Source of the DNA: Bathynomus jamesi
Taxonomy: Eukaryota; Arthropoda; Malacostraca; Isopoda; Cirolanidae
Length of the DNA stretch: 64,000 nucleotides
Direction: 5' to 3'
NCBI GenBank assembly: GCA_023014485.1
Contig: JAJOZX010008843.1
Location: 62,001-126,000, forward strand
Shown: one piece after another, positions 20,675 through 31,139 of the stretch
How positions within the stretch are numbered: position 1 is the stretch's first letter
How the letters are laid out: each line of letters starts with the position of its first letter
Program-made: the position numbers and the translations under genes
Notes under the pieces: model-generated
What the model was told of the DNA's origin: nothing
Database searches by the model: none
The model's input: only the letters and a program-made list of their open reading frames with translations

Positions 20675-20758
20675 GAGGCCCGTGGTGTAATGGTTATCAT
20701 ATCTGACCGGCAATCGGAAGATCCCGGGTTCGATTCCCGGGTGGTTACCTCATTTTTT
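20675..20758 (+). tRNA. tRNA-like Pol III unit 1 of the array (pseudo-tRNA?)
   Basis: A box TGGTGTAATGG fits the consensus at every position. B box GGTTCGATTCC is perfect. A TTTTTT terminator follows at 20753-20758. T stem CCGGG/CCCGG and a 5-bp anticodon stem TCTGA/TCGGA form. The anticodon loop is CCGGCAA, giving GGC (Ala) but with C instead of the universal U33. The acceptor strands pair poorly. So transcription by Pol III is likely, but a translation-competent tRNA is doubtful. Confidence 0.55.
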
Positions 20759-20941
20759 CATTTGTTTCGTTCTCTCGCTCTCATCTTGCGCGGTATATTC
20801 TCCTATACAAGCGTCGTTCTTTACGTTAATTATACTGCGTGTTTACAGTTTAAATGTATATAATGTACGGCATGCGGGAGGTGCCCCCTTGGGGCATTAG
20901 TTTCTGCGCGTATGTAGAGGAATTACGGCATTTGATTGAGT

Positions 20942-21025
20942 GAGGCCCGTGGTGTAATGGTTATCATATCTGACCGGCAATCGGAAGATCCCGGGTTCGA
21001 TTCTCGGGTGGTTACCTCATTTTTT
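20942..21025 (+). tRNA. tRNA-like Pol III unit 2
   Basis: Same as unit 1 but the T-stem 3' strand is CTCGG instead of CCCGG, creating a mismatch (GATTCTCGGG). A and B box cores are kept, with the T6 terminator. Confidence 0.5.
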
Positions 21026-21208
21026 CATTTGTTTCGTTCTCTCGCTCTCATCTTGCGCGGTATATTCTCCTATACAAGCGTCGTTCTTTACGTTAATTAT
21101 ACTGCGTGTTTACAGTTTAAATGTATATAATGTACGGCATGCGGGAGGTGCCCCCTTGGGGCATTGGTTTCTGCGCGTATGTAGAGGAATTACGGCATTT
21201 GATTGAGT

Positions 21209-21292
21209 GAGGCCCGTGGTGTAATGGTTATCATATCTGACCGGCAATCGGAAGATCCCGGATTCGATTCCCGGGTGGTTACCTCATTTTTT
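21209..21292 (+). tRNA. tRNA-like Pol III unit 3
   Basis: Same as unit 1 but the 5' side of the T arm is CCCGGATTCGATT, one change next to the B box. T6 terminator kept. Confidence 0.5.
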
Positions 21293-21475
21293 CATTTGTT
21301 TCGTTCTCTCGCTCTCATCTTGCGCGGTATATTCTCCTATACAAGCGTCGTTCTTTACGTTAATTATACTGCGTGTTTGCAGTTTAAATGTATATAATGT
21401 ACGGCATGCGGGAGGTGCCCCCTTGGGGCATTGGTTTCTGCGCGTATGTAGAGGAATTACGGCATTTGATTGAGT

Positions 21476-21559
21476 GAGGCCCGTGGTGTAATGGTTATCA
21501 TATCTGACCGGCAATCGGAAGATCCCGGGTTCGATTCCCGGGTGGTTACCTCATTTTTT
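21476..21559 (+). tRNA. tRNA-like Pol III unit 4
   Basis: Identical to unit 1 over the tRNA-like segment. Confidence 0.55.
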
Positions 21560-21742
21560 CATTTGTTTCGTTCTCTCGCTCTCATCTTGCGCGGTATATT
21601 CTCCTATACAAGCGTCGTTCTTTACGTTAATTATACTGCGTGTTTGCAGTTTAAATGTATATAATGTACGGCATGCGGGAGGTGCCCCCTTGGGGCATTG
21701 GTTTCTGCGCGTATGTAGAGGAATTACGGCATTTGATTGAGT

Positions 21743-21826
21743 GAGGCCCGTGGTGTAATGGTTATCATATCTGACCGGCAATCGGAAGATCCCGGGTTCG
21801 ATTCCCGGGTGGTTACCTCATTTTTT
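21743..21826 (+). tRNA. tRNA-like Pol III unit 5
   Basis: Identical to unit 1 over the tRNA-like segment. The terminator stretch is followed by AATTTG instead of CATTTG. Confidence 0.55.
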
Positions 21827-21897
21827 AATTTGTTTCGTTCTCTCGCTCTCATCTTGCGCGGGATATTCTCCTATACAAGCGTCGTTCTTTACGTAAA

Positions 21898-22508
21898 TTA
21901 GCATACATATTCAGGACGTCAAAGTGAACAAAAGTTCCTATGAACATAAATCGGCAATCGCTTCGTTTCCGATACATTGCTTTTTTGCCGAGGACGATCC
22001 AATTAAAATGAAAGTCATTAAAGTTTATCAAAGTTTATTTACAGCAAGTGCTCAAAATGGTTTCCCCATCAGAGTACATGCTTCAACTTGTCGTTAAAAA
22101 TTTTGCCGCATACCTTCGAAAACACTTACACGATTGCGTATTGTTTCTGAACAATGTTGAACACATTGCCACAATTCATCTGTTATTAACTTCTCTCGCA
22201 TAAACAAGATTTTTTTAAATAACTCCACGAGAAAAAGTCAATTGCATTTAGGTCCGGAGACCTGGGTAGCCAAGCGACGGGACCATGCTGCTCAATCCAT
22301 CGCTGAGGATAGTCTTCATTCAGAAAATTTCTAACAGCAACAGTATTTTCGTAAAATTTAATGACTTTCATTTTAATTGGATCGTCCTCGGCATAATGTA
22401 TCTCGGAAATGAAGCGATTGTGGATTTATGTTTATAGGAATTTTTTTGTTCACTTTGACGTCCTGAATATGTATACTAATTTATGAAACATAATTTGATA
22501 ACACCCTG
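21898..22508 (-). mobile_element. Snap-back mariner with transposase C-terminal fragment
   Basis: Inverted arms of ~125 bp (about 21900-22020 and 22355-22490; both contain GACGATCCAATTAAAATGAA or its complement). They flank a minus-strand transposase remnant (22371-22186: YPQRWIEQHGPVAWLPRSPD then FFSWSYLK), the third-Asp region with Asp changed in context (DLNAIDFF). The right end is ACACCCTG|TA, a mariner terminus. The left terminus is lost at the tRNA-like array. Confidence 0.75.
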
Positions 22509-22785
22509 TATGTTACAGAAGTTACAGACTACCAAAGGCTCGAGGATCCACTCTAGGTTAGCCAAAGAAAGAAGTAAAATAAAGAATTTATAGAAAATTC
22601 GAAGTACAACTCTCACACCATGCAAAAATCCACTCAGAAACAATTTTCACACCATGCATCCGCATTACCTCGTGCACTAGTATGTTTGTGCCACTAGTAC
22701 TAATACTTAATGTACTCAAACACACATGGAAATTGAGGTAGTAAGAAATAAAACGCAAAACAGTTTAGCGAGAAACACTGAACTA
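22509..22785. other. No recognisable feature
   Basis: Short unique-looking stretch between two mariner fold-backs. Confidence 0.5.
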
Positions 22786-23198
22786 CAGGGTATTCATAAT
22801 GTCCTGTCACCCCAGTAAAATACTAAATGATTTTCGTTTTTCTTTCAAACCCATTTGAAATGTGTGTTAGCAGCAACTATACGATTGAACAACGCGTATT
22901 GGCTCGTACCTTGGTCCATGAGCGACCACATAATGTCAAAACCATTGAAAATATTCGCGCAAACTTCCAGGACCAATTGAATCGTGCAGCTCCTCCAAAA
23001 AGGAACTGCACGATTCAATTGGTCATAGAAGTCTGCACGAATATTTTCAATGGTTTTGCCATTACGTGGTCGCTCGTGGATCCGAGCTAATATGTTCAAT
23101 CGTATAGTTGCTGCTGTCACACATTTCAAATGGGTCTGAAAGAAAAATGAAAATCAGTTAGTATTTTACTGGGGTGGCAAAACATTGTGGACACCCTG
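22786..23198. mobile_element. Snap-back mariner (N-terminal palindrome), 413 bp
   Basis: Termini CAGGGTATTCATAATGTCCT and, at the right, TTGTGGACACCCTG beside TA. The arms (~200 bp each) are inverted copies of the 5' part of a mariner. On both strands they read YTIEQRVLARTLVHERP-like then FQDQLNRAAPPKRN, the first helix-turn-helix of the transposase. The centre is GCAGCTCCTCCAAAAAGGAA. It lacks any catalytic domain. Confidence 0.8.
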
Positions 23199-23242
23199 TA
23201 CTCAATCTAATCTACACCATTGCGTTTTTTTAAATTTTCTAT

Positions 23243-24150
23243 TTATTTATTTATTTATTTATTAAGTAGAAATACATCGTTTCACTGTAGCATCATTTAC
23301 TCGTCCATCCGCATTTGCCTTCTCCTTACCTACCCCAAGTCCGACTATAGATCAGAACTCGATTTACAAAAAATATCTGTCTAATTTATTTTTAAACACG
23401 TTAACCGATGTACGACCCGCGGCGGAAGACTGTTCCAGAAATTTATGATATTATAAGAAAAAGGTTTTGCGCTGTTGCACTATTAAACCTTTTACCTTTA
23501 AGTTTAAATCCATTATTCCTGGTTACGATCTCATTATCTAATTCGAAAAGGTGCTCCAAACTTACGTTATAAAATCTATTTAATATCTCAAAAATTTGAA
23601 TAAGTTGTAGTCCTCTTCGCCTCCTCTTTTCTAGTGAAACAAATCAAGTTCCGCTAATCTTTGTTCGTAGCTTTCATTACGAAGGTTAGGTATAACATTG
23701 GTCGCTCTTCTCCGAATTCTTTCGAATGTTTGTATATCTTTCCTCATATAAGAAGACCAAAACAGTACAGTACGGCGTACTCTAAATGTGGCCGAACTCG
23801 GGACTTATAATTATAATGATGATAGGATATCTTTAAGTTTGTACTCGAAATTTCGAGATATAAAACCCACCATTTTATTAGCTTTTTTGCTGGTTTCGAC
23901 GCATTGCTTTGAAAACTTTAAGTCATTCGTAGCTATAACACTTAAAACTTTCTCCTCCGTTGCTGAACTGAGGTCATTTACCAGCCATACAATAACTAAA
24001 CTCGCTATTGCGAGAGCCAATGTGCGTTACTTTGCATCTGTCGACATTAAATTTCATCCGCAATTTATCCGACCAATCAACGCCTTTATTGAGATCACTT
24101 TGCAACGCCTCTCTATTGAGTCTACTATACGCTCCCCCATGGAAAAAAAT
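23243..24150 (-). pseudogene. CR1/L2-like LINE, reverse transcriptase C-terminus and 3' end
   Basis: The minus strand reads LSVIATNDLKFSKQCVETS then KKANKMVGFISRNFEYKL (thumb region, 24020-23811). In other frames it reads IRRRATNVIPNLRNESYEQR and RLAELDL (about 23750-23640), then an NSLPPRVV-like end. The tail is an (AAAT)n run (23245-23268), i.e. the LINE 3' terminus. Several frameshifts and stops; 5'-truncated after the catalytic block. Distinct from the LINE at 55 kb. Confidence 0.75.
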
Positions 24151-24217
24151 ATATAAAAGCTTATATTTCTACGTGTATAATTTGCCGAACTCAGTGAATG
24201 CCTGAGTTTCTTCTAAT

Positions 24218-24368
24218 GTAATGATGGGGTTGTTTAACCTCCTTCGCAACATCTAAGGTCATATGACGGAGGGGACTTACAGCTTTACGTAGGATCCGAA
24301 CCACGGGTCGCTACATAATCTGGACGCGGAGGACGGCCTCCCATCCAACCCAATGTCGCTTAACTATA
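24218..24368 (-). mobile_element. 5S-rRNA-derived SINE, fragment
   Basis: Minus-strand orientation. Contains AAGCGACATTGGGTTGGATG (from 5S rRNA boxes A to C, with an internal deletion). The non-5S body follows, with GACCCGTGGTTCGGATCC and GTTGCGAAGGAGGTTAAACA near its end. Truncated before the 5S 5' part. Confidence 0.75.
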
Positions 24369-24496
24369 AGTATATGAAGTTTGTGTCAAACTATTTCATT
24401 TCAATCCTCCTAAAGTTCAAATTTGCCAAATTATAATTTGATTGGTAAACTCGCGGCCATCCCTCCCCTCATGGAGAAATCCTGAAGCCGCCACTA

Positions 24497-24520
24497 CACA
24501 CACACACACACACACACAGC
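24497..24520. repeat. (CA)n microsatellite
   Basis: ACACAC run. Confidence 0.9.
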
Positions 24521-24829
24521 CCGCGGTTTCCATCCTGACCCACGACACCCGATCCCCCAACTTCGTACAACATCGGCTCGCATACCGTATTCATAACGAC
24601 ACGTAGCATAAGCCAGTAATCAAGAGTTCATCTAACTCAACATTTGTGTTACTGAGTGACTTCACTCGATCTAAGCAACATTATATTCTTCTCGAATAAC
24701 ATTTTAAAACGATTTAAACATCCTAAAATCAAATTTGTATTCACCGCTGCTCTTCACCCTTAAGACCTTTGACTGAAGATTTGGCACTATAATGAAATTC
24801 GGTTCATTATGTACTGTCGTTGCCAGAGT

Positions 24830-25205
24830 CTGTATCTCTGTGGGATAACACCGTTTCCCTATACGTATAAGTGAAGTGAAGACATTGAGGTCGGGGGTTC
24901 GACTCCCAGTGATGCTGGTAATAATAATAATAATAATAATGATGATAATAATAATAATGCGAGAGTTTGAGCAATGGGCGCTCGGTAGTTCAGCGGTTGC
25001 GGTGGCGGACTGAGCGGTGAGATTCTGGTTCGCTCCCGCATGCTGGCTCAGGTTGGGTTGAGTTGGCTGCTTACTCAGTTTGCTCGGGCTAAATGTGGCT
25101 TTTGGAACACGCACGTCCTCACGTCGTGCGTGAGCTTCCTGGATGTTAGCTTTAATTTTTAGTTAGAGCGCTGTACCAGTTTCTAGCCCTCCTGGCTGGT
25201 TATTA
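24830..25205 (+). mobile_element. tRNA-derived SINE-like composite
   Basis: Head 1 (24838-24918) shares AACACCGTTTCCCTATA and GTGATGCTGG with the SINE at 51490 and has B box GGTTCGACTCC. An (ATA)n spacer follows, then head 2 with A box TAGTTCAGCGG and near B box GGTTCGCTCCC. A body follows (CTCACGTCGTGCGTGAGCTT hairpin ... CTCCTGGCTGGTTATTATTA). Confidence 0.6.
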
Positions 25206-26880
25206 TTATGTACTGATGTTTCATTTTCCTGTCAGGTCTACGGTGCGTTTATATACATATACAGTCCGCATTCTTGCATTTTTCCATACGAACTCATGCG
25301 GAAAAATGCGGTCGGATGAAAACACGGTATAAACAATGCAGTTGGTCACACTGGCACCGCATAGACACGTATAGACGTACAAAGACATGCAAAAAAAAAC
25401 CGGACAGGAAATACAGTAGGTAGTAAAGTATCTGTTCGTACTCGTGCGCAAAATCAGTTGATTACAAACGAGAATGGATGATGAAAGTTCAATTTTAGCA
25501 TTTTAAAAACGAAGCACTTTATATGACAAAGCCGGTAAGCATTATTGTAACCTGAGATTGCGTTCGAAGATTCTAAAAGGAGGTCAGCAAAGAAGTGGAA
25601 CAACCGGGTAAAAGAAAAATAAATTATTTTTGAAAGACGGGTTAAGATCAAAAGTGGATTGCATTTAAAGCACTTTCTTTGCCATAATATAGCTCCTGAT
25701 GTTGATATGCAAAATAATGAATGAACATATCTCTTACTGCTACAGAGTATGAAAGAGAAATGTATAGTGTATGAATGCTTTAAATGCAAAGTGAGTAACG
25801 CGCATCGCATAGTATTACAGCCACTTAATGAACCATCCAGCATCCAGAAAAGGAATGCGCTCGAGATCACGGTATTAGCGGTGTTTTCACATGTTCTCTA
25901 ATTTTCTGTCAGTTTTTACAAAATAGACGAAATATGAATACATAATTAATATAGATGCAATGAAAAAACCGCTGGTATGGCATTTACCAAGACTAAGCCT
26001 AGCTCGACGGCCGTTTGTGTGAAGAAAGTTCTCCTTAAAACATTTTATCTGTATGCTGTAAATTATAATACAGTAATGGTAAAAGATAATTAATTAATAT
26101 AAAGAACTAATACTTACCGAATGCAGTCTGATATTGCAATATAGTTTGAGTTAAGTTATAGTATATTATTTGTATTATTGTAACATAACAGAAATTGTAA
26201 TATTGTAATATTTATTTTATAAAAAAAAAAAATATTTTCACAATGACTTTAATGACGTCACAATGATTTAAATTCATTGTCTGATTTTCAACTATTCGCT
26301 TACTTATTTGAAATAAATTAATACTTCTTATTCATGATTTCTATATTATTAATAATAACTAAATATGAAGTGATGTTTTATCTTTAATTAAGAGCCCAGT
26401 AAAGCCTAAAGTTTAAGGACCAAATTAAATAAAATGAACAGTCCAATTTCACAATATGGTAATCTGGTGTTTTATTTTAGTTAGGCCAAACGCATCGGGC
26501 GAAGGTAATATTGAACAAGACAAGACCCCAGGTTTGTCTGATAGACAAATCTAGTTTAGCTTAACATAGGCCTAACTTGAGGTTACCTTCTGAACGCTGC
26601 CGAGTAGGCCCTAGGATTCTAAATTCTTTCCTGCGGAGCAATGAAAGGGATACAATTTAGTCAAATGTCCTCCCTATTCAGGTTAAATTTCTATAATTAC
26701 AAACTGTTTCATTCAGTTGTACTACAAATAATTTAGGATGCATATTGCTACTTTCTTGTTGTTCATGTGGGTTATTATGGACGAAGCAGTGATAGAGGGA
26801 TATCTAAAAACAGATACTTTGGGAAAGCTTTAATCAAGAACTGTCTAAACTTGCTTAGGATAATTATCCCTTTGTAGCGT
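25206..26880. other. 1.7 kb without recognised gene
   Basis: AT-rich. An open stretch of 138 codons on the minus strand (25870-25454) has no domain I recognise; the opposite strand is also partly open, so it may be chance. 26090-26350 is very AT-rich. Confidence 0.5.
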
Positions 26881-26989
26881 AATGATGGGGTTGTTTAACT
26901 TTCCCTCACACTATCTAAGGTCATATGACGGAGGGGACGTACAGCTTTGCGCGGGATCCGAATCACACGGATCGCTACATAATCAAGAG

Positions 26990-27223
26990 CAGCATTTCTT
27001 AACCTGGGGGAAATTTCCCCCAGGAGGGAAATTTCAGGAATCCAGGGGGGAGGATTTACGGCAGAATTTTGTTTGTGATCATATAATTAGTGTGCATTAT
27101 AAGTCTGCTAATGTTATTAAATTTTGTCTTCGAGGCTACTTTTTCCATATCCTAATGGAGGGGAAATCGGGTAGGGCGAACTGGTCGAAAGGGGAAATGA
27201 CACGAAAAAGTTAAGAACCGTTG
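26990..27223. mobile_element. hAT-type MITE 1 inside the 5S-SINE
   Basis: Starts CAGCATTTCTTAACC and ends GTTAAGAACCGTTG. Flanked by ATCAAGAG (26982-26989) and ATCTAGAG (27224-27231), a 7/8 match to an 8-bp hAT duplication. No ORF. Confidence 0.75.
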
Positions 27224-27233
27224 ATCTAGAGTC

Positions 27234-27458
27234 CAGGGGTCGCGAACCTTTTTACAGTCGCGTGCCAAAAAAACATGTAAACCATAAAAAAAAAAACTCG
27301 CATGCCCACCAAAGTTTATATATATTACACCAAATTATAAACATTAAGTCTATCATTTTATACTCATATTTTGGATAACAATTTCTATGCTTAGGCGTGC
27401 CATGCAAATTTGATCGCGTGCCCAAATGGGCACGCGTGCCATTGGTTCATCACCACTG
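27234..27458. mobile_element. hAT-type MITE 2 inside the 5S-SINE
   Basis: Starts CAGGGGTCGCGAACC and ends GGTTCATCACCACTG. Interior has GGCACGCGTGCCATT-type motifs. Two bases away from MITE 1. Target duplication not clear. Confidence 0.65.
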
Positions 27459-28091
27459 AATTTTAGACGAAGAGGACGGTCCCCTATCCAACTACACTTA
27501 TATACGAGGCGCTCCGTGCGACAGTGACGAGCCTGCCATGGTTCCAAAAATCTGTTTTTTATGGTACCAGAAAGGTCTATCTATTGTCTATCATACTATA
27601 CGGTCCTCATATGGCGGGCTCGTCTTTATCGCCCGGTAGTTTTTCCATTGTTTTAGAGGGGGTTGTGGACCATGTCGCTTTACGTTGCTGATCGACGGGA
27701 AGTGGTGTTACGACACTGGCCACGACGTAGCCCAACTATCCCTTTGACTTTGTTGTGGGATAAGGCCTCTCCTTTGCAGCCAATAAAATCTTCAGGTATC
27801 CTGTATTCAATGGGATGTCCCGTATTTTGTGTGGTCGGACAGTGTCTCGTATGAGGCGTATATGGAACGCAATGAAAAGTGAATTCCAGATAATTGTAAA
27901 TTTTAACTACTCGTGTTAAGAAAACTTACTACACAGTGACAGTAGTGACATTTTTTGATGTGAAGAAGTGCGAATATTTAAGTGTGGACTCGTACCAACC
28001 AGAGTGTGACAACCAAAGTTTCACGATCCAACCCGAAGCTGTTCCGTATTTTTAGTATTTAAAACCTAAAGCAACTTAACTCCCAAATTTA

Positions 28092-28343
28092 ATGAGACCA
28101 CATCCTTCAAATTCTCTGAACAATGAAAAGAGCATCTTCAACTGCCGCTTATTAAGATCAAAAAGAGTTGAGTGTAGTTTTGGAATCCTTATGAATAAAT
28201 GGAGAGTTGTTGAAAGCTCGATACTGTTAGAACCTGATAATGTCAATAAAGTTATTTTAGTACGCGTATTTTATACAATTTTGTCAGAAAAAAGGTGGCA
28301 TAAGCGAAACAGGAGTACAACAAGAAGAATAAAGAACTATTAA
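28092..28343 (+). pseudogene. PIF/Harbinger-like transposase, C-terminal fragment
   Basis: The peptide around residues 8-60 reads NNEKSIFNCRLLRSKRVECS then FGILMNKWRVV and LEPDNVNKVILV. This is the end of the Harbinger DDE nuclease: the IFNYRLSRARR block, then VE.AFGIL.NRWR, whose Glu is the third catalytic residue, then P..V..IV. The usual LHNFLR tail is altered. No first or second Asp region is recognisable upstream (27840-28090), so the gene is a decayed remnant. 84 codons against ~350-400 for the full protein. Confidence 0.7.
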
Positions 28344-28686
28344 TTCTAAACACTGTCAACAAAATCGTGCCGTATATGCTGCTGCAATGACCGTTCGAGA
28401 AAAATTTACTGTACATTCTTTGCTCAGTTGTTGAAAAAATTTCTTGGCAAAAGGCTTCTGCAGTGAATTAATATTCGTAACTTATGAGTAATTTGAGTAC
28501 TGAAAAGAAACTTAAAAGATAAAGAATGTGCATACATGCTTGTGTTCAGGTAACGACAAACTTGCGAACCTTATCGATATTTCCTTTCTATAAAATATAT
28601 GATTTTAATTATGAAATATTTGCTTTGTTTCATCAGTGCGGTGGTTTGCGTTCTCCCATATACACGTTTATTGCTGAATAAAAGGA
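28344..28686. other. No recognisable feature
   Basis: AT-rich, no coding signature. Confidence 0.5.
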
Positions 28687-28830
28687 TAGTAGTTGGATGT
28701 ATGACTGTCCTTTGCGTTCAAATGATGTAGCGATCTTTAGATGCTTCGAATCCTATGTAAAGCTGCGAGTCCTCTCCGTCACATGACCTTTGATGTTACG
28801 AAGGAGGTTAAACAACCTTATAAACATCAC
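28687..28830 (+). mobile_element. 5S-rRNA-derived SINE, 3' part
   Basis: TAGTAGTTGGATGTATGACT corresponds to 5S box C. Then AGATGCTTCGAATCCTATGT and a tail ending GTTACGAAGGAGGTTAAACA. The 5S 5' two-thirds are missing. Confidence 0.7.
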
Positions 28831-29275
28831 CATCATTTTGCTTCGTCAGTGCGGTTTCAGCCTGACAGATTATGATCACAGATTACAGAACAATAATCAG
28901 ATAGGACACTAAATAGGTTTAGGTTTTGCCTAACAACCAGAGGTTGCTAGGGACATTTCAAGAAATGATGTATCTCTAATTCATGCAGAAATCAAAATTG
29001 AGATACTTGTGCAATATTCACACTAAAGACTTAAGATTCATTTGCAATTAACCTTGTCATCCTTTAAAACAGAGCTTAGGAACGGCTGGTTGCTAAGCAA
29101 ATTAATTTTTAAGTAAGTGATCCATCTGCATGTTTTTTAGTTTATCTGTGATGTGATCCTTAATATATGTTAGTGGTTATTATCGAATGTTTCACCAACA
29201 GTGACCTTGGGGGGTTGATCATGGGGGTCTGGGGGAGAGAAGCCCCCCGGTTAGCACACACAATCGGAGAACACA
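28831..29275. other. No recognisable gene
   Basis: 29205-29260 contains a GGGGGTCTGGGGGAGAGAAG / CCCCCCGG stretch similar in style to the hAT-like element at 19.1 kb; otherwise nothing seen. Confidence 0.4.
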
Positions 29276-29276
29276 C

Positions 29277-29400
29277 GGGTTAAGGTTAGGTTAGGTTATA
29301 TATATATATACATATATATATACATATACACGCACACATATATATATATATACACACACACACACATACACACACACACACACACACATACACACACATT
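29277..29400. repeat. TTAGG-type run and (TA)n/(CA)n microsatellite
   Basis: GGTTAAGGTTAGGTTAGGTT followed by TA and CA tracts. Confidence 0.8.
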
Positions 29401-29492
29401 TGTTCGTTCTCCTTCCTCATCTTGCGCGGAATGTTCTTCTATTCAAGCGTCGTTCTTTACGTTAATTATACTGCGTGTTCTTTGCAGTTGAA
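29401..29492 (+). repeat. Partial copy of the 267-bp array spacer
   Basis: CATCTTGCGCGGAATGTTCT through TACGTTAATTATACTGCGTG matches the array spacer at 20.5 kb with several changes. No tRNA-like part follows. Confidence 0.8.
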
Positions 29493-29523
<31 letters not shown>

Positions 29524-29531
29524 ATATATAT

Positions 29532-29920
29532 ATGGGAAAACTTTAATGTTTCATAACTTTGTTTCGGTTCATTTGCACAAGATATGAAGGTCATATCTGA
29601 ACAGAACACACCAAAATACATTAGAAAAATATATTTTGGATATTAATTTCAGTGTTGGTTTTAAACATTATTTATTGAAATTTGATGCCTTATTACGCGT
29701 ATATGATATGTGAGTAATCATGCCGTTCTACGGCAGGGAAGCTTATACTGGGTGGACCACTTGAAAGTAGTTCCATAAATTGCTGCACTGAAAACCGTAT
29801 TGGTAAACACTGTACAAGCTATTGGCTCTTCAAAAAACACGTACTCCACAATAACACTTCCAGAGTTGAACTGACGGTGACCCCACCCCCACGAACATAA
29901 ATTATACATAAGTTTTCCTA
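29532..29920. mobile_element. Possible MITE with GGAAAACTT ends
   Basis: TATGGGAAAACTTTAAT at the left and ATAAGTTTTCCTA at the right are short inverted repeats between two (TA)n tracts. Contents unrecognised. Confidence 0.35.
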
Positions 29921-30339
29921 CTCTTCGTTATATACACCAAATATACCTTATATATATATATATATATATCTTGTATAATTTTCAGAGTTTTGAAGGTGGC
30001 AGCTTTGTAATGGATGATAAAATATCTGACACGTAAATGGCGTAATGAAGGCGTAAAAATGTCGTTGAAAGTCTTGGCAAAGGCTCCTCATAACAAGACC
30101 CGTGACTCTGTCAACTTTTGCGTTATTTTTTATTTATCTTTTTTTTATTGCCATCAGTATCTCCCCAATTTTGGTAATTGCAATTTCAATCTTCGTCGAA
30201 GAATGAAAATCCAAATCAGAATCTCAAAGAGGCTTTTCTCAAATTAGTCTTTTCTACGTCACGCCACTCCCATCATTCTCCCCCCCCCCCCCCGAAGTTT
30301 TCCACTTTGGCCCTCGTGAGGTTACTCTATAGTCTATAG

Positions 30340-30523
30340 CAGGGCTTCTCAAACTTTTTTCACTTGCGACCCCTTTGGATCAGACAAATTTTTTCGCGAC
30401 CCTTCACTCAATGTCATAAAAGCAATAGGTACTAACACTGTATATTTATGAAAAAAATAATATTTTCAAATGTTTCTGCGACCCCCAATAATATTTACGC
30501 GACCCCTAGTTTGAGAAGCGTGG
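30340..30523. mobile_element. hAT-type MITE, 184 bp, perfect 8-bp duplication
   Basis: Starts CAGGGCTTCTCAAACTTTTT and ends TAGTTTGAGAAGCGTGG. Flanked on both sides by GTCTATAG (30332-30339 and 30524-30531), an exact 8-bp target duplication diagnostic of hAT elements. The interior has repeated GCGACCCC motifs. Confidence 0.9.
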
Positions 30524-30531
30524 GTCTATAG

Positions 30532-31100
30532 GATAGGTGAGAGTGGGAGAGGTTTGTTTGCTTTCACTTTGAGTCATTCCCTAAATCAGGAAAGAGTTTT
30601 CTCAAGATAGTCGAAGTTACGTGTTAACAAAGTGCAATCTCACTATGAAAATTATTCTTTCTACATTGTGAATTATCATATACTCGCACCCAACTGACTA
30701 TACGCCCCCGCGCACACACACACGCGCACGCACACACACGCGCACACACACACACGCGCACACACACACACTAATTAACCAAGCCTAATTTAGCCAACCT
30801 AACCTAACCTTTGTGCCATCGAACTGAAAAGAACGTGATAAGTGTTTCGGACGCAATAGAGGGCTCGAAGGGTAGTTTCTGTTAAACCACTAAATAGTGA
30901 GGTACTTGCAATTATTGCCTAACTTAACTTAACCAAACCTTAACTAACTTAATCACGACGAACATATCTTTTTTCCAATAATAAAAAATGTTATTTTTTG
31001 GTAAAAAATTTAATGTTTCGAGGTACCTCAAAGCAAAAATTACCCGACTACATGTGAATTATAGCAGATTCGACCTTACTTGTGCCTAGTTGCCTGCGCG

Positions 31101-31139
<39 letters not shown>

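Larger units (their letters stand above)
20490..21897 (+). repeat. Tandem array, 267-bp unit, about 5.3 units
   Basis: Units repeat exactly every 267 bp (landmark GTGAGGCCCGTGG at 20673, 20940, 21207, 21474, 21741). Each unit holds a ~185-bp spacer (TCATCTTGCGCGGTATATTC ... GGAGGTGCCCCCTTGGGGCA) and a tRNA-like segment. Units differ by only a few substitutions, so the array is recent or homogenised. The last unit breaks at 21897 into a mariner fold-back. A partial spacer copy lies at 29401-29492. Confidence 0.95.
26884..27735 (-). mobile_element. 5S-rRNA-derived SINE split by nested insertions
   Basis: Pieces in minus orientation. 27735-27671 contains ACACCACTTCCCGTCGATCA (5S-like). 27507-27459 contains GATAGGGGACCGTCCTC. 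26989-26884 contains ATTCGGATCCCGCG to GTTAAACAACCCC. Two hAT MITEs (26990-27223, 27234-27458) and an unidentified ~160-bp insert (27508-27670) separate them. Confidence 0.75.

Noticed and set aside
20669..21781. Repeated identical 64-76-codon ORFs on both strands of the 267-bp array
   Set aside because: They run through the tRNA-like segment and spacer on both strands and are identical only because the DNA is tandemly repeated; no protein family signature.
20490..21897. CRISPR-like regular spacing
   Set aside because: The whole 267-bp unit is conserved, not short repeats with unique spacers, and the genome is eukaryotic.
25454..25870. 138-codon minus-strand ORF
   Set aside because: No recognisable domain or signal, and the reverse strand is equally open; left as unassigned sequence.
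30340..30523. Possible regulatory element from repeated GCGACCCC motifs
   Set aside because: The perfect 8-bp duplication and CAG-type ends show it is a hAT MITE.
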